This document shows, piece after piece, positions 1 to 9,650 of a DNA stretch of 64,000 nt. Numbering within the stretch: the stretch's first letter is position 1; each line of letters opens with the position of its first letter. Origin of the DNA: Metallosphaera sedula DSM 5348 (GTDB taxonomy: Archaea > Thermoproteota > Thermoprotei_A > Sulfolobales > Sulfolobaceae); NCBI RefSeq assembly GCF_000016605.1, contig NC_009440.1, positions 1,563,789 to 1,627,788 on the forward strand, in the 5' to 3' direction. The translations under genes were made by a program, and so were the position numbers. A model generated the notes under the pieces. That model was not told the origin of the DNA and did no database searches. It saw only the letters and a list, made by a program, of their open reading frames with translations.

Positions 1-1
1 T

Positions 2-556
2 CAAGGTAAAGCCTCAATGTACGTTGCCAAGCTTCTGGATCCGAGGCCTGACGAAATAATAGTTGATATGAATGCGTATCCGGGAGGGAAACTCACCCAT
101 GTTTATCAGCTACAACCTAAGGCAAAAATCATGGGGTTTGACCATACAAGAAAAAAGATAGATAAATTAAGAAATATTCTGGATACCCTAAAGATGAAGA
201 TGGATGTGTATGTGGCTGACTCCAGGTATCTGTACGAGGATCTGGGTATCAGGAACGTGGACAAGGTTATGATCGATCCACCCTGTTCTGCTCTAGGTGT
301 TAGACCGAAAATCTTTGATAGAAAGACCAAGGAGGACATACAAAACTTCTCCTCCTATCAGAAGCAATTTCTTAACTCGGCGTACAAAATACTGAAGCCG
401 GGAGGAACGGTCATCTACTCGACGTGTACCACAACTTTAGCCGAAAACGAAGAAGTAATTACAGATCCGCGCTTCGAGATAGAGTTCATGATCAGGTTCC
501 ACCCAAACGTGCATCAGATGACCGGTTTCTTTATAGCGAAGTTGATCAAAAGGTGA
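2..556 (+). CDS. RNA (cytosine-C5) methyltransferase, NOL1/NOP2/Sun family, 5'-truncated
   Basis: The reading frame is open to the left edge, so this is the C-terminal catalytic part of a longer protein. It carries the SAM-binding Rossmann segment (VDMNAYPGGK, then an acidic residue in FDHTRKK), the DPPCSALG motif with the catalytic-cycle cysteine and the STCT motif with the second cysteine, both diagnostic of RsmB/Nop2/NSUN m5C methyltransferases acting on tRNA or rRNA. The codons before the first internal ATG at 17 read QGKAS, which resembles the conserved family segment, so that ATG is not the real start. The next gene begins 2 nt after the stop, and its Shine-Dalgarno (GGTGAG) overlaps this stop. 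Substrate RNA cannot be told from the sequence. Confidence 0.85.
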   Translation, partial: QGKASMYVAKLLDPRPDEIIVDMNAYPGGKLTHVYQLQPKAKIMGFDHTRKKIDKLRNILDTLKMKMDVYVADSRYLYEDLGIRNVDKVMIDPPCSALGVRPKIFDRKTKEDIQNFSSYQKQFLNSAYKILKPGGTVIYSTCTTTLAENEEVITDPRFEIEFMIRFHPNVHQMTGFFIAKLIKR

Positions 557-558
557 GT

Positions 559-1077
559 ATGCCCGTTGAAGAGTTTCTAGGTAAGAAACCAAGGATATCC
601 CCTAAGGTCTACCTTCACCCCACATCTTATGTTATAGGGGATGTAACAATAGGGGAACTAACTAGCGTGTGGCATTACGCTGTTATAAGGGGCGACAATG
701 ACAGTATATCAATTGGAAAAAGAACAAACATCCAAGAGAACTGTTCCCTTCATACGGACAAGGGATACAAGATAGAGATTGGCGACTTAGTGAGCGTAGG
801 CCATAACGCCGTGGTTCACGGGGCAAGAATAGGTAACAACGTCATAGTGGGAATGGGAGCAATCCTCCTAAACGGGGCCAAAATAGGGGATAACGTTATC
901 ATTGGAGCAGGTGCGGTAGTGACGGAGGGAAAGGAGATACCCTCCAATAGCTTGGTCCTGGGAGTGCCAGCCAGAGTAGTTAGAAAACTTACCGAAGAGG
1001 AGATTCACATGATTGAGGCGAATGCAATGGAATACGTTGAAGAACTATTAATAATGCTAGGAGAACATAAGGCCTAA
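559..1077 (+). CDS. gamma-class carbonic anhydrase-like left-handed beta-helix protein
   Basis: The 172-residue protein is built of hexapeptide repeats (I-G-D/N-x-V-x-I type) over most of its length, the left-handed beta-helix of the gamma carbonic anhydrase/transferase superfamily. H65, H82 and H87 (the last two in GHNAVVHG) fit the three zinc histidines of Cam-type enzymes, with R44, D46 and Q59 nearby. I chose the ATG at 559 because it has GGTGAG just upstream and follows the methyltransferase by 2 nt; the frame extends upstream, but that part is only the overlap with the previous gene. It likely acts in the cytoplasm. Whether it hydrates CO2 or has a structural/acyltransferase role is open; many short gamma-CA homologues lack measured activity. 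Confidence 0.82.
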   Translation: MPVEEFLGKKPRISPKVYLHPTSYVIGDVTIGELTSVWHYAVIRGDNDSISIGKRTNIQENCSLHTDKGYKIEIGDLVSVGHNAVVHGARIGNNVIVGMGAILLNGAKIGDNVIIGAGAVVTEGKEIPSNSLVLGVPARVVRKLTEEEIHMIEANAMEYVEELLIMLGEHKA

Positions 1078-1934
1078 GTCTCAAAGGCTCTCCTATAGGC
1101 GTTCTCTAGGTCCTCTGTGACCAAGTGCGTGTAGATTTGCGTAGTTTTGATGTCCTTGTGTCCCATTAACCTCTGCACTGCAGGAAGTGGAACTCCTCTC
1201 CTTATGGCGTTGGTGGCGAACGTGTGACGGAGTACGTGCGGCCTCAACCAGGTTAGCCCGGTCTTTCTACCAAGCCTCTTTATGAGCTTGTACAATGCTT
1301 GGTAGGAGAGGTTGAACAGGGGAGCGTCATCGCTTTCCTTATCTTGGGTCTTCCTTAAGTATTGCCTAAGTAGGGTTGCCGTTCTAGAGGTGAAGAAGAC
1401 TATCCTTTCCTCTCCGTTCTTGGTCTCTCGAACCCTAATGAGCATTCTTTCCAGATCTACGTCGCTTCTCCTCAACGAGAGTAGCTCAGAGGAACGAAGA
1501 CCAGTGTCCACCAAGAGTGAAACTATGACCTTGTCCCTCAACCTCCTGCAGGCCGAGAGAAGAGCTACAATATCTTCCTCTCTCAAGGCCATCCTTTCAG
1601 GGCTCCTTATTCTGGGCACAGGAGGTTTCACATTTACCCCCAGCCACTTCAGAAATCTTCTCACCGCGATTACGTAGCTTCTGATTGTTGCCGACCTGCC
1701 CCTTTTATCCACTACCCTCGATCTTCCCTTTCTGGAGTTAAGGGAACCGATCCAGTCTATCACGTCCTGGGTGGTAACACTCCTAGGATCCTTCTTGACG
1801 AACTGTAAAAAGTCCTGGATGGCGGTAGAGTATAGCTTTATTGTTCCTTGACCAGCACCAGAAAACTTTAGTGACTCCATGAAATAAATGAAGGGATCTG
1901 CATCAGTGGGTGGCTCGCCAAGCTGAAGTTTCAT
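1074..1934 (-). CDS. xerA: XerA-type tyrosine recombinase/integrase
   Basis: The protein has 286 residues, with an N-terminal SAM-like core-binding domain (about 1-100) and a C-terminal catalytic domain. The catalytic set is complete: R147 (TGLRSSE), K171/K172 in the beta-hairpin, H233-x-x-R236 (HVLRH), H259 (LMGHKD) and nucleophile Y268 (TQIYTH). The length and compact form match archaeal XerA, which resolves chromosome dimers at a dif site, rather than virus-type SSV integrases. It is convergent with the carbonic anhydrase gene, overlapping its stop by 4 nt. No tRNA, attachment repeat or other mobile gene lies near it, which supports a housekeeping role. I could not identify a dif site by eye. 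Confidence 0.83.
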   Translation of the reverse strand: MKLQLGEPPTDADPFIYFMESLKFSGAGQGTIKLYSTAIQDFLQFVKKDPRSVTTQDVIDWIGSLNSRKGRSRVVDKRGRSATIRSYVIAVRRFLKWLGVNVKPPVPRIRSPERMALREEDIVALLSACRRLRDKVIVSLLVDTGLRSSELLSLRRSDVDLERMLIRVRETKNGEERIVFFTSRTATLLRQYLRKTQDKESDDAPLFNLSYQALYKLIKRLGRKTGLTWLRPHVLRHTFATNAIRRGVPLPAVQRLMGHKDIKTTQIYTHLVTEDLENAYRRAFET

Positions 1935-1981
1935 AAGAAAGTACTTGAGTGTAACACGATAAAAGCCGGAGTGCCACGATA

Positions 1982-3613
1982 CTAGTACGCCTTGAGGCTT
2001 AGGTATAACTCACCTCCACTGGACAAGGGCAAGGAAGCGGAGTAGAGCTCTCCTTGGTTTAGAGACGGCGTAACTAGATGACCTCCTGGGGCAACGTAGG
2101 AATAAATGGTTCCAAAGTAGAACGTGTAGTTGTGGATGCCTGGGTAAATTGCAAGCCTCTGCTCATATGGTGAAAAGTAAGACCAATAACCAGTGTAGTA
2201 CTGATTTCCATTGAGGTTAACAGGTTCGGCATAAACTACTGAGGGATAGGTTGAGTCTAGGGTTACATTAACTTTGTAGAAATATATGGTGCCCTCTGTG
2301 TTCCAGCAAAAGATGTTAGTATTTACCAGAGTTATTCCTCCACCACCCACTTGAAATACTGACCCAACAGGTCCATCCACAGGAGTACCGTTAGAAACAC
2401 TGAGTTTGCTCAGCAAGACCACTGTATAAGGACCGTTGGAAAGAGATCCCGGATTATTTGTCACAACGTAGTTTCCGCACGACGCTTCCTCTCCAGCAGG
2501 GAGGTTCAGTATGGCCTCCCCATGCAGGAGATGTCCAGGTATAAATGGGGTATTGAATTCCTCAACCCCGTTTCCAACTACCGTGTTAAACATCAAAGGT
2601 TGGCCGTTTATTAGAATCTCTATACCATCTGGCGTATCCTGGATGGACATGTCCGCACTCCCAGTAAATGACTGAGCATGAGAGGTTGCGGTAATGGAGT
2701 TGATCTTTACCGTATAGTATCCTATATTAGGATTGTCCATGACATTGCCCGGGGAGAAAGCAGCCACAAAGGCTAAGGGAGTTAGAAATGATACAGGGTA
2801 ACTATGATACTCTATCCATATCACTTGTGTTTGTTGTGGGTTATATATTACAAGAGATAAAGGAAGGGTAGCATAGCCTAAGTCAAGGTAACCGTTGATG
2901 GGTCCAGACTCGTAAGCGTTGCTATACCATCCAGTTTCCCATATTCTTCCAAGTGTCCAAGAATATTGTAATTCTATTGATGATCCATTATAGAACGGGA
3001 AGAGAATCGAGGAGTTATAGATGGACCCATAGAGATAGTGATTAGGGTAAGTATAGGTGAAACCTTGAGTCATCTCTGGATCGAATCCAGTGAAAGTTGA
3101 AGAAACATAACCCTGAAAGGATGAGGGTATTATGGAGCCTATGTCATACTGCCCAGGTATGTAGTAGTATACTTTACCCCCATATTGGTATGAATATCCA
3201 CCTACTAGAGATCCCGAGGGAAGCCATGGAAATATCGATTGTGAACCACCCACCGACTCCGCTATGTTAGAGATGTTAAAGACCTGTCCCTGATCTGTGA
3301 CGACAAGGATCCAGCCATAACCCCCCAACAAGGAGCTAATTGACCTAGGTTGAGGCCCGACTCTCATGTTGATTTTTTCAAATTGCCCGTTAGGAAATAC
3401 CACGTATGATATGTTAACTGGATTATTGGAATAAACCTGACCTCCAGGTAGCTGTACTATTGACGCTGGCGCATTATCGAGCTGGGACGCAACGTAAGAA
3501 ATACCCTTAAAGGTGGAGTTCTGTAGATATAGAATTACACTTACTGCGGATACAAAGATAATTACCAGAATTAGGCTTGATATTATTCCTGAGATTCCCT
3601 TTACCCTCTTCAT
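1982..3613 (-). CDS. large secreted pilin-like protein with class III-type signal
   Basis: The 543-residue protein starts with a short basic segment and a glycine (MKRVKG) followed by a hydrophobic stretch of about 20 residues (ISGIISSLILVIIF...). That is the layout of a PibD-processed class III (type IV pilin) signal, with likely cleavage after G6. The rest is predicted extracellular: rich in Y, S, G, N and P, many N-glycosylation sequons, two cysteines (in ASCGNY and NIFCWN), no enzyme motif. A segment near residues 90-115 (ILVVTDQGQVFNIS) resembles segments in the genes at 19767 and 21362 (IIMVSGEGNVYFL, IIIVTSLGNVFFL), so they share a domain. A TATA-like element lies about 25-30 nt before the ATG on the minus strand. 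It stands alone, divergent from the DUF711 gene. Function unknown; a surface filament subunit or adhesin is an inference. Confidence 0.75.
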   Translation of the reverse strand: MKRVKGISGIISSLILVIIFVSAVSVILYLQNSTFKGISYVASQLDNAPASIVQLPGGQVYSNNPVNISYVVFPNGQFEKINMRVGPQPRSISSLLGGYGWILVVTDQGQVFNISNIAESVGGSQSIFPWLPSGSLVGGYSYQYGGKVYYYIPGQYDIGSIIPSSFQGYVSSTFTGFDPEMTQGFTYTYPNHYLYGSIYNSSILFPFYNGSSIELQYSWTLGRIWETGWYSNAYESGPINGYLDLGYATLPLSLVIYNPQQTQVIWIEYHSYPVSFLTPLAFVAAFSPGNVMDNPNIGYYTVKINSITATSHAQSFTGSADMSIQDTPDGIEILINGQPLMFNTVVGNGVEEFNTPFIPGHLLHGEAILNLPAGEEASCGNYVVTNNPGSLSNGPYTVVLLSKLSVSNGTPVDGPVGSVFQVGGGGITLVNTNIFCWNTEGTIYFYKVNVTLDSTYPSVVYAEPVNLNGNQYYTGYWSYFSPYEQRLAIYPGIHNYTFYFGTIYSYVAPGGHLVTPSLNQGELYSASLPLSSGGELYLSLKAY

Positions 3614-3700
3614 AATCCCTTGAAGCTAGCAACCCTAATTTTGAATAGACACCTCACCGAAACTTGATAGATTTATTTTGATCCAACAGAAGCATTAGTC

Positions 3701-4699
3701 ATGAGGATTAGAGCCTTCACGGCTTTCTTGAACAAGATATCACGTGAAATGGTAGAAGAGAATGTACATAAGCTAACCTCAATAAAGATTGACGCTTTTT
3801 CCAAGAGATTAACGCTCCCTCAACCTCCTAGGGACCTCTCCTTGGACAAGATTGTTGATATTTTACCTCAGGGAGACATTCTTTACTCATTGGGAGGACT
3901 TAGAGACAACGATCCTAGAATATCACATATCCCAGATGTTTTGACTGCCTCCAACAACATGTTCGTTCATGTTCTCCTTACAAATCGGGACAACATATCC
4001 CCCATTGTTAAGATGATGTCTAGACTGGAACCTGAACAGGCGACTAGGTTCGCCATTCTTCTCAATGAGGAGTTTCTCCTGAGTCCATATTACCCAACCT
4101 CGTCTGGAGATGGAGTTCACACTGGCTTTGCAGTATCTCTGATATACGTTAACGAAATCATGAAGGGCGAGATGACCACTTCACTAATCAAGGCCAAAGA
4201 GGTAGGAGAAAAGGTTGAAAAGGACGTCGGACTACGTTTCCTTGGGATTGACCCCTCTATCTCACCTTGGATGGAGGAAAGCGTGGGGGAACTTATTGAA
4301 TCAAGACTGGGAAAAGAACTGTTTTCCCCAGGTTCCCTTTCTGTAATTAGGGAGTTAAATAACGAGATATTGGCAAGCTCCGTGGAAGCAGGTATCGAGC
4401 CACTTGGCTTCTCAGAACTAATGCTTCCCGTGGCGGAAGACGATATCTTGAGAAAGAGAGTACTTGAGGGTAAAATCACGTTGACTCACCTAGTCGCCAT
4501 GAGCACTGCCTGTGTCGCCGGACTGGATATGGCTGGAATAGAATATGACTTGAAACTTTATACCGATCTTATTAAAGATTTGATGGTTATTCATTTCTTG
4601 AAAAAGAGACCATACGGTATTAGAATCATACCTTCCTGGGGAGAAGAAAAAATATTCACCAAAAGTTTTGGCATTATACCAGTGATCAAAACAGTATAG
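3701..4699 (+). CDS. DUF711 family protein
   Basis: The 332-residue protein matches the DUF711/UPF0210 family in its C-terminal half: [10 protein letters not shown], the [10 protein letters not shown] segment and the closing [10 protein letters not shown] stretch correspond to conserved family blocks as I remember them. It is shorter than bacterial members (about 450 residues), as is common in Sulfolobales. No biochemical function is established. An AT-rich TATA-like element (ATTTATTTT, about 3671-3680) precedes the ATG at a spacing that suits a nearly leaderless mRNA. The PhoU-like gene downstream has its own TATA box, so the two need not form an operon. Confidence 0.72.
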   Translation: MRIRAFTAFLNKISREMVEENVHKLTSIKIDAFSKRLTLPQPPRDLSLDKIVDILPQGDILYSLGGLRDNDPRISHIPDVLTASNNMFVHVLLTNRDNISPIVKMMSRLEPEQATRFAILLNEEFLLSPYYPTSSGDGVHTGFAVSLIYVNEIMKGEMTTSLIKAKEVGEKVEKDVGLRFLGIDPSISPWMEESVGELIESRLGKELFSPGSLSVIRELNNEILASSVEAGIEPLGFSELMLPVAEDDILRKRVLEGKITLTHLVAMSTACVAGLDMAGIEYDLKLYTDLIKDLMVIHFLKKRPYGIRIIPSWGEEKIFTKSFGIIPVIKTV

Positions 4700-4716
4700 A
4701 CTCAGTTTAAATTACT

Positions 4717-4724
4717 TTTATATA
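4717..4724 (+). promoter_or_regulatory. TATA box of the AbrB/PhoU-like gene
   Basis: TTTATATA-type box centred near 4720. Twenty-six to 27 nt downstream falls at 4747-4749, directly at the ATG at 4749. This favours a leaderless transcript and decides against the upstream in-frame TTG at 4728. Confidence 0.6.
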
Positions 4725-4748
4725 CTCTTGAACTATATAGAGAGTTAT

Positions 4749-5798
4749 ATGGAAGTTAGAAGAGTTCAAAAATTCGGGAAATCTACCCTTATGGTTTCAC
4801 TTCCTGCTGATTGGGTAAAGGAAGTCAGCCTTAACCCAGGTGAGAGTATTTACCTTGAGGTAGATGAGGATGGCAGTCTGAAGGTTTACCCACCGAACCT
4901 GAAGACAGAGAATGCCCCAAGGGAAATGAAGGTGAAGATCTCAGTAACAACTTCACCTGAACTTGTAACCAGGATAATTTACAGTTTATATATTCTAGGA
5001 TTCGACAGAATACTAATAGAGACAACTAATGGGCCGTTTAATGAGGACCTTCTGAGAAAGATAAAGGAGACAGCCAGGAGTTTAATAGGCCTAGAGATAG
5101 TTTCACAGGATGTAACTAGCATCCAGATACAATCATTTCTAGATCCAACCAAGTACAACATAGGTAGTCTGATAAACAGGTTAACCAACACACTCAAGCA
5201 AATGCTACACTACCTAAACCTTGGAATCAGGGAGGCTAGTAGAACCTTCCTACAGGAGGTTGTAGAACTGGAAAAGGAAGTTGATAGGCTCTATTACCTT
5301 TCCCTCAGACAATTACTTCTGGCTCAAGTGAACAGGAGCCTCGCCTACATGATAGGAGTCAAGAGGATACAAATTGTGGGCAATAGGATACTGATGAAGG
5401 CGGCGGAGGAAGCCGCTGATGAGATCAGTGAAGCTGCCAATGACTTACTCAGTTTACATCCTGAGGATCTAGCCCTACTCAAAATGTCGTGGGATAAGAT
5501 GGACATGCTCATAGATCAAACCGCTGTTGTGATAGATCACGTAGTTAAGGTCTTGAACAAGGAGGATATTAAACTAGTGAACGAGGCGTTGGAAGAGTTG
5601 AGGACATTGAGAAGAGTTCTCCTCTCCGACGCTCTGATCCTTGAGGAAAGAATACAGAGAATGAACGCTCCCAAGGTGGCAACTGCAATTAGAACCCTGA
5701 ACCTCAGACTATATAATGCCATAAGAAGGATGGAACCCATTGCTGAGATAGCGTTCAACAGAGGTATAGAGAACCTAAAAGAAGTTGTAATAGAATAG
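4749..5798 (+). CDS. PhoU-like regulator with N-terminal AbrB/SpoVT domain
   Basis: The 349-residue protein begins with an AbrB/SpoVT swapped-hairpin domain ([19 protein letters not shown]..., about residues 1-50) that normally binds DNA, followed by alpha-helical PhoU-type repeats with long helices to about residue 345. Sulfolobales carry several such fusions, commonly annotated as phosphate uptake regulators. No pst phosphate transporter genes are nearby, so the phosphate link is not supported by context. A paralogue of the same architecture lies at 38580-39560 next to the suf genes. The gene abuts pncB tail to tail, with 0 nt between the two stops. Start chosen from the TATA spacing. Confidence 0.8.
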   Translation: MEVRRVQKFGKSTLMVSLPADWVKEVSLNPGESIYLEVDEDGSLKVYPPNLKTENAPREMKVKISVTTSPELVTRIIYSLYILGFDRILIETTNGPFNEDLLRKIKETARSLIGLEIVSQDVTSIQIQSFLDPTKYNIGSLINRLTNTLKQMLHYLNLGIREASRTFLQEVVELEKEVDRLYYLSLRQLLLAQVNRSLAYMIGVKRIQIVGNRILMKAAEEAADEISEAANDLLSLHPEDLALLKMSWDKMDMLIDQTAVVIDHVVKVLNKEDIKLVNEALEELRTLRRVLLSDALILEERIQRMNAPKVATAIRTLNLRLYNAIRRMEPIAEIAFNRGIENLKEVVIE

Positions 5799-6965
5799 CT
5801 ATCTCTCCTGTTGCGCGGGCACTGAAATTTTCTTGAGCTGGGATAGGACCCTTTCTCTTATCTCTGAAGGAGTTGGTAAGCTTCTAGTTAGTTTTCCTTT
5901 CTCCATATACTTTTTGAGAAGAGGCTCGCATTCCATTTCCTTCCCCCAAGGAACTATATGATCCTCCGTTCCACATCGATACACTTGCTTGAATCCAGGC
6001 CACTTACCCCTCTTTGTGATGGGGATCCATTTTCCGTCCACAAATTTCTCAACGATGTCCGCACTGAAGTCCACGCTCTCCGGGAAGGCAACGCTTGTCC
6101 CAACCCCAAAGCCGTCTACGTAGTCCCGCAACTCAACTACTTGAGCCTCATCTAAGCCTCCACTCACTATAATCTTTACATCAGTAAACCCGTGAAGATT
6201 AAGGGTCCATCTAACTTCCTGAATAATTTTCTTAAAGTTCCCCCTCCTACTTGAGGGAGTATCGAGTCTAATTCCGTATAGCTTTTTGCCCAGAAGTCGA
6301 GCTGCCTTGAGAGCCTCGGTTCTTTCATCCTCAAAGGTGTCCACTAGGATTATCCTCGGAACGTCAGATTCAACGCCTGCATCAAATATCTTCCAAGCCT
6401 CTACATTATCCCCCACAGCGAGCATTAATGCATGGGGCATGGTACCGGAGGGCTTAACTCCCAATTCCCTTTCGCTAAATGCGCCTGAAACTCCATCCAT
6501 TCCGCCTATATAGGCCGACCTATCAACCATGGGCGCTATAGCTGGATGAACTGATCTGAGACCGAAAAATATGACCTGCTTGTCCATGGCAAGGCTCTTT
6601 ATTCTAGCAGCCTTGGTTGCAATACTGCTGGCATGCCTTAAAACGCCAAGAAGTGCTGTCTCCAAGATCCCAAACTCCAGATAGTTCCCCTCTATTACCA
6701 GGACGGGCTCGATTTCCCTGAACAATGTTCCCTCATCCATTGCATAAACATCTACATTCCTACCTTCCAAGAGGTACAGTGCCTCCTCTAAACCCGCAAA
6801 AACTCCCCATTCGTAGCCCTTCGGCAATCCGTAAGAGTGAAACTCCATCCTAACCTTCACGTCGGTTATTCCAGCCTTCTCCAACGCCCTTGAGGTTCTT
6901 TCGAAATATATGTCAGTTATCTTTCCCTCCCTTATTTCCTGTGATGTAGCTATGTGTAACTTCAC
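5799..6965 (-). CDS. pncB: nicotinate phosphoribosyltransferase
   Basis: The 388-residue protein resembles the archaeal NAPRTase of the type II PRTase fold: an N-terminal segment ([18 protein letters not shown]), the [14 protein letters not shown] region, [24 protein letters not shown] and [26 protein letters not shown], which forms the phosphate-binding part of the barrel. A cysteine pair near the C terminus (YRCGTEDH...MECEP) fits the small zinc-binding module of the Thermoplasma enzyme. The reaction is nicotinate + PRPP (+ATP) to nicotinate mononucleotide, salvage of NAD. It is monocistronic by position, divergent from the ribosomal S19e operon and convergent with the PhoU-like gene. Confidence 0.85.
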   Translation of the reverse strand: MKLHIATSQEIREGKITDIYFERTSRALEKAGITDVKVRMEFHSYGLPKGYEWGVFAGLEEALYLLEGRNVDVYAMDEGTLFREIEPVLVIEGNYLEFGILETALLGVLRHASSIATKAARIKSLAMDKQVIFFGLRSVHPAIAPMVDRSAYIGGMDGVSGAFSERELGVKPSGTMPHALMLAVGDNVEAWKIFDAGVESDVPRIILVDTFEDERTEALKAARLLGKKLYGIRLDTPSSRRGNFKKIIQEVRWTLNLHGFTDVKIIVSGGLDEAQVVELRDYVDGFGVGTSVAFPESVDFSADIVEKFVDGKWIPITKRGKWPGFKQVYRCGTEDHIVPWGKEMECEPLLKKYMEKGKLTRSLPTPSEIRERVLSQLKKISVPAQQER

Positions 6966-6987
6966 GGGACCATATTGATGAGGTTAA

Positions 6988-6996
6988 TTTTTAAAC
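6988..6996 (+). promoter_or_regulatory. TATA box of the rps19e operon
   Basis: TTTTTAAAC centred at 6992 puts the start site near 7018, about 8 nt before the ATG at 7026. This is the only clear promoter before the eight-gene run to ftsY. Confidence 0.55.
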
Positions 6997-7025
6997 CTTG
7001 AGGAAGAGCTACTACTGAATCTAAT

Positions 7026-7496
7026 ATGATCACAGCTAACATGGTACCGCCAGACTTGCTGGTCAAAAGATTATCAGATTACATTAAGAATAATGTTAGT
7101 GAGGTTCAACCCCCAGATTGGTCACTCATCACAAAGACAGCCTCCTTCAAGGAGAGAATTCCGGACGACCCACAGTCCTGGTGGTATATGAGGGCAGCAT
7201 CTATCCTCAGGAAACTTTACGTTCTGGAGCACTTTGGAGTCTCTGAGTCCACTAGATTATATGGAGGCCTTAAGAGAAGGGGAACAAAGCCACCAGTTTC
7301 AGCCAGAGCCCCAGGTCACTCAACTAGGTTAATATTTCAGCAACTGGAAAGGGCCGGCCTAGTTGCTAAGACAAGGGGAGCTAGGAAAGGTAGGGTCCTA
7401 ACACCTAAGGGAAGGTCTCTCTTAGATAAAATGGCTCACGAAATCTTTATAGATCTAGCAAACAATAATCCTGCTTTGAAGAAATACTTGGAGTGA
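7026..7496 (+). CDS. rps19e: 30S ribosomal protein S19e
   Basis: The 156-residue protein is a full-length S19e with the winged-helix core: [47 protein letters not shown] and [14 protein letters not shown] are the family's conserved blocks. This archaeal/eukaryal-specific protein acts in small-subunit maturation and sits on the head of the 30S subunit. I kept the ATG at 7026 because the N terminus MITANMVPP agrees with how I recall crenarchaeal S19e beginning; a second ATG lies at 7041. It is the first gene of the translation/secretion operon. Confidence 0.93.
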   Translation: MITANMVPPDLLVKRLSDYIKNNVSEVQPPDWSLITKTASFKERIPDDPQSWWYMRAASILRKLYVLEHFGVSESTRLYGGLKRRGTKPPVSARAPGHSTRLIFQQLERAGLVAKTRGARKGRVLTPKGRSLLDKMAHEIFIDLANNNPALKKYLE

Positions 7497-7504
7497 GAGG
7501 ATAA

Positions 7505-7858
7505 ATGTCCCAGGATGACTATTCTGATCCAGAGCTTGAGGAACTTCTAAGGAGAAGGGCTCAAACAGAGAGCAGGAGGGCTGCTGAGGAGAGACAAAGG
7601 AAAGCAGAACTAGAGGCAAGGAAGGATGCTTTACTTCGTTCCATTTTGACGCCAGAGGCAAGACAGAGGCTAAGTAACGTAAAGTTAGTCAAACCAGAAC
7701 TAGCAGAATCGCTGGAGGACCAGCTAATTGCCCTAGCTCAAAGCGGAAGGATAAGGGTGCCTGTCACAGACGAAGAGCTTAAGGAGATCTTATCCCAAAT
7801 AGCGGGTCAGTCAAAGAGAGACTTTAAGATCCAGATAAGGGAGAGGGGTTGGAAATGA
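7505..7858 (+). CDS. PDCD5-family DNA-binding protein
   Basis: The 117-residue protein is highly charged and helical, with the family features: acidic N terminus, a long E/K/R-rich helix ([24 protein letters not shown]), [21 protein letters not shown] and the closing compact helices. Archaeal members (MTH1615-type, human PDCD5 homologues) are described as DNA-binding proteins; the exact role is unknown. It follows S19e after 8 nt with a purine-rich site before the ATG, and its stop overlaps the next start (ATGA). Confidence 0.9.
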
Positions 7859-8010
7859 GCAGATACAAACCATCTGGTCTAAAGAAGAGGTTAAACAAGG
7901 CACTAAAGTCAAACTCCTCCGTACCAGCCTGGGTCATTCTCAAGACCAACGGCGAAGTTAGATTTAATCCAAAGAGAAGGAACTGGAGAAGAAACGACCT
8001 TAAGGTGTAA
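7855..8010 (+). CDS. rpl39e: 50S ribosomal protein L39e
   Basis: A 51-residue, very basic protein beginning [20 protein letters not shown] and ending with [11 protein letters not shown]. This is the complete L39e, which lines the peptide exit tunnel of archaeal and eukaryal ribosomes. The start overlaps the PDCD5 stop by 4 nt (ATGA), and L31e begins 3 nt after its stop, so it sits firmly inside the operon. Confidence 0.95.
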
Positions 8011-8013
8011 ACC

Positions 8014-8277
8014 ATGGAGCAGAAGGATAATTTTGAGATGGTTATAAACTTAAGGAAAGCACACGACTCCAAAAGGCCAAAGAAGTTCAAGAGCGCGGTC
8101 AATCTGATAAGGGGGACTGTATCGAGGCACTTTGGTGCAGAAAAAGTGATTCTAGATCCATTTCTACTTAGCTATATCTCTTCAAACTCTAAGGATAAAA
8201 TAACGAGAAGAGTGAGAGTGGTAGTCACTAAGATAGGAGAAAAGACTTTTCTTGTGAAGCTAGCAGTGAAGCCTTAA
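8014..8277 (+). CDS. rpl31e: 50S ribosomal protein L31e
   Basis: The 87-residue protein has the L31e core: [24 protein letters not shown], the [12 protein letters not shown] segment and [16 protein letters not shown]. This archaeal/eukaryal protein lies near the tunnel exit, where SRP and nascent-chain factors dock. Its stop TAA shares its last base with the ATG of aIF6. The L39e-L31e-aIF6-LX order is conserved in crenarchaea as I recall it. Confidence 0.94.
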   Translation: MEQKDNFEMVINLRKAHDSKRPKKFKSAVNLIRGTVSRHFGAEKVILDPFLLSYISSNSKDKITRRVRVVVTKIGEKTFLVKLAVKP

Positions 8278-8948
8278 TGAATCTACAAAGATTTAGCATA
8301 TTCGGTAGCGACAACATCGGAGTTTACATTTTTACAAACGATAAGTACACCATTATCCCGACCAATCTAGATAAACAAAGCAAGAGCATAATACAGGAGA
8401 ACCTTAATACAGAGCTTATCGAGACCACCGTCGCTGACAGTTTCCTGACGGGGATATTTGTAGCTGGAAATAATGAAACAATTCTCCTTCCTAGGATCGT
8501 AAGAGACGTTGAAATTAACGCAATTAAGAGCGTTGCTAAGGACGTAAACATTGAAGTAGTTGACGTTAGAGCCACTGCCCTAGGTAATGTTATCTTGGCT
8601 AATGATAATGCGGCCCTGGTCTATCCTGAATTTTCCGATGCTGAGATGAACATCATTGGTAAGGCCTTGAACGTTAAGGAGATAAGGAAAGGAACTATTG
8701 CTCAAGTTTTGGTTGTTGGGTCAGCGGGAGTTGTCACATCAAAGGGAGGTCTCCTTCATGTTGAGGCGACAGAGGAGGAGGTTAAGTCGTTAAGTTCATT
8801 TTTCAAGGTTAACCTAGACGTGGGGACTGTGAACTTTGGAAGCGCTTTCATCAGAAGCGGAATGGTGGCAAATAGCCATGGAATACTCGTTGGCTCCTCA
8901 ACTACCGGGCCAGAGATTTTAAGAATACAAAGAGCCTTTAGTGATTGA
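8277..8948 (+). CDS. eif6: translation initiation factor aIF6
   Basis: The 223-residue protein is a full-length aIF6, built of five pseudo-repeats of alpha/beta units. Recognisable stretches are [14 protein letters not shown] near the N terminus, [47 protein letters not shown] and the closing [26 protein letters not shown]. It binds the 50S subunit and prevents premature association with 30S, and assists late 60S/50S maturation. Starts on the last base of the L31e stop. Confidence 0.94.
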   Translation: MNLQRFSIFGSDNIGVYIFTNDKYTIIPTNLDKQSKSIIQENLNTELIETTVADSFLTGIFVAGNNETILLPRIVRDVEINAIKSVAKDVNIEVVDVRATALGNVILANDNAALVYPEFSDAEMNIIGKALNVKEIRKGTIAQVLVVGSAGVVTSKGGLLHVEATEEEVKSLSSFFKVNLDVGTVNFGSAFIRSGMVANSHGILVGSSTTGPEILRIQRAFSD

Positions 8949-8949
8949 G

Positions 8950-9210
8950 ATGACTGAAGTTAAAACTTTCATGGTTAAGGGGGCTGCTCTCTTCAACGAG
9001 AGCGAATTTCCAGTAAGGCAGAGCTTCACTAAGTACGTGAGAGCGCTTAACGAAGAACAAGCGAAAGAGAAGGTTTACATGGATCTGGGAAGCAAAAACA
9101 AGATCAAGAGGAGGAACATAACCTTCCTAGAGATCAAGGAAGTAGATCCGTCAACGGTTAAAGAAAAAAGGATAAAAGAACTATCTAAGATAGATAAAAT
9201 AATATTGTGA
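8950..9210 (+). CDS. rpl18a: 50S ribosomal protein LX (L18Ae/L20e)
   Basis: The 86-residue protein begins [18 protein letters not shown] and has the family block [20 protein letters not shown] followed by [19 protein letters not shown], the LX/L18Ae protein of archaeal ribosomes. I prefer the ATG at 8950 over the in-frame GTG at 8941 because that GTG is part of GTGAT, a match to the anti-Shine-Dalgarno, placed 4 nt before the ATG and overlapping the aIF6 stop. Confidence 0.9.
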   Translation: MTEVKTFMVKGAALFNESEFPVRQSFTKYVRALNEEQAKEKVYMDLGSKNKIKRRNITFLEIKEVDPSTVKEKRIKELSKIDKIIL

Positions 9211-9215
9211 TAGAA

Positions 9216-9650
9216 ATGGCTGAATCCAACAACAGAATGGTGGTTAGCCTAGAGGATTTGCTGGCTCAAGCAGATGCACTCAGAAAGGAGATAGACGCTC
9301 TTCAGAAGCTTAGGGACGAGATAGCGGAGTCGCTTAATGCAGCAAGGAGTGCCAAGGAGGCAATTAACCTAATAAAGGGACAGGGGAAGGACCTCCTGTT
9401 ATCTGCAGATAGAAGAGGGTTTGTTCTGTTGAAGGTCACAGAGATTCCTTCCTCAAAGGTCTTGGTTAACTTGGGTTTAGGCTATTACGCCGAGATCGAG
9501 CCAGATCAGGCTTCCAAGATACTCGACGAAAGGGAAGAACAGCTAAATAAGAGCCTCCAGGACATTACGGCCCGGCTTAACAATGCAGTTAATGCCTACA
9601 CCCAGATAGCCGAGATTCTGAACAGGGCTCAGCAACAGCAAGGTGAGTGA
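9216..9650 (+). CDS. pfdA: prefoldin alpha subunit
   Basis: The 144-residue protein has the prefoldin alpha pattern: an N-terminal coiled coil (about 5-55), two beta-hairpins around SADRRGFVLLKVTEIPSSKVLVNLGLGYYAEIE, and a C-terminal coiled coil (about 95-140) ending with a Q-rich tip. Together with beta subunits, coded elsewhere, it forms the hexameric jellyfish-like chaperone that hands unfolded proteins to the thermosome. The ATG at 9216 follows GTGAT (9207-9211), which overlaps the LX stop, so translation is probably coupled. Confidence 0.9.
   Translation: MAESNNRMVVSLEDLLAQADALRKEIDALQKLRDEIAESLNAARSAKEAINLIKGQGKDLLLSADRRGFVLLKVTEIPSSKVLVNLGLGYYAEIEPDQASKILDEREEQLNKSLQDITARLNNAVNAYTQIAEILNRAQQQQGE

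Noticed and set aside
424-558. N-terminal extension of the carbonic anhydrase-like protein
   Set aside because: It is the methyltransferase gene read in another frame; the ATG at 559 has a good ribosome site and the family start.
1074-1934. Integrase as sign of a mobile element or provirus
   Set aside because: The protein is compact XerA-like with all catalytic residues, no tRNA attachment site, no repeats and only housekeeping genes beside it.
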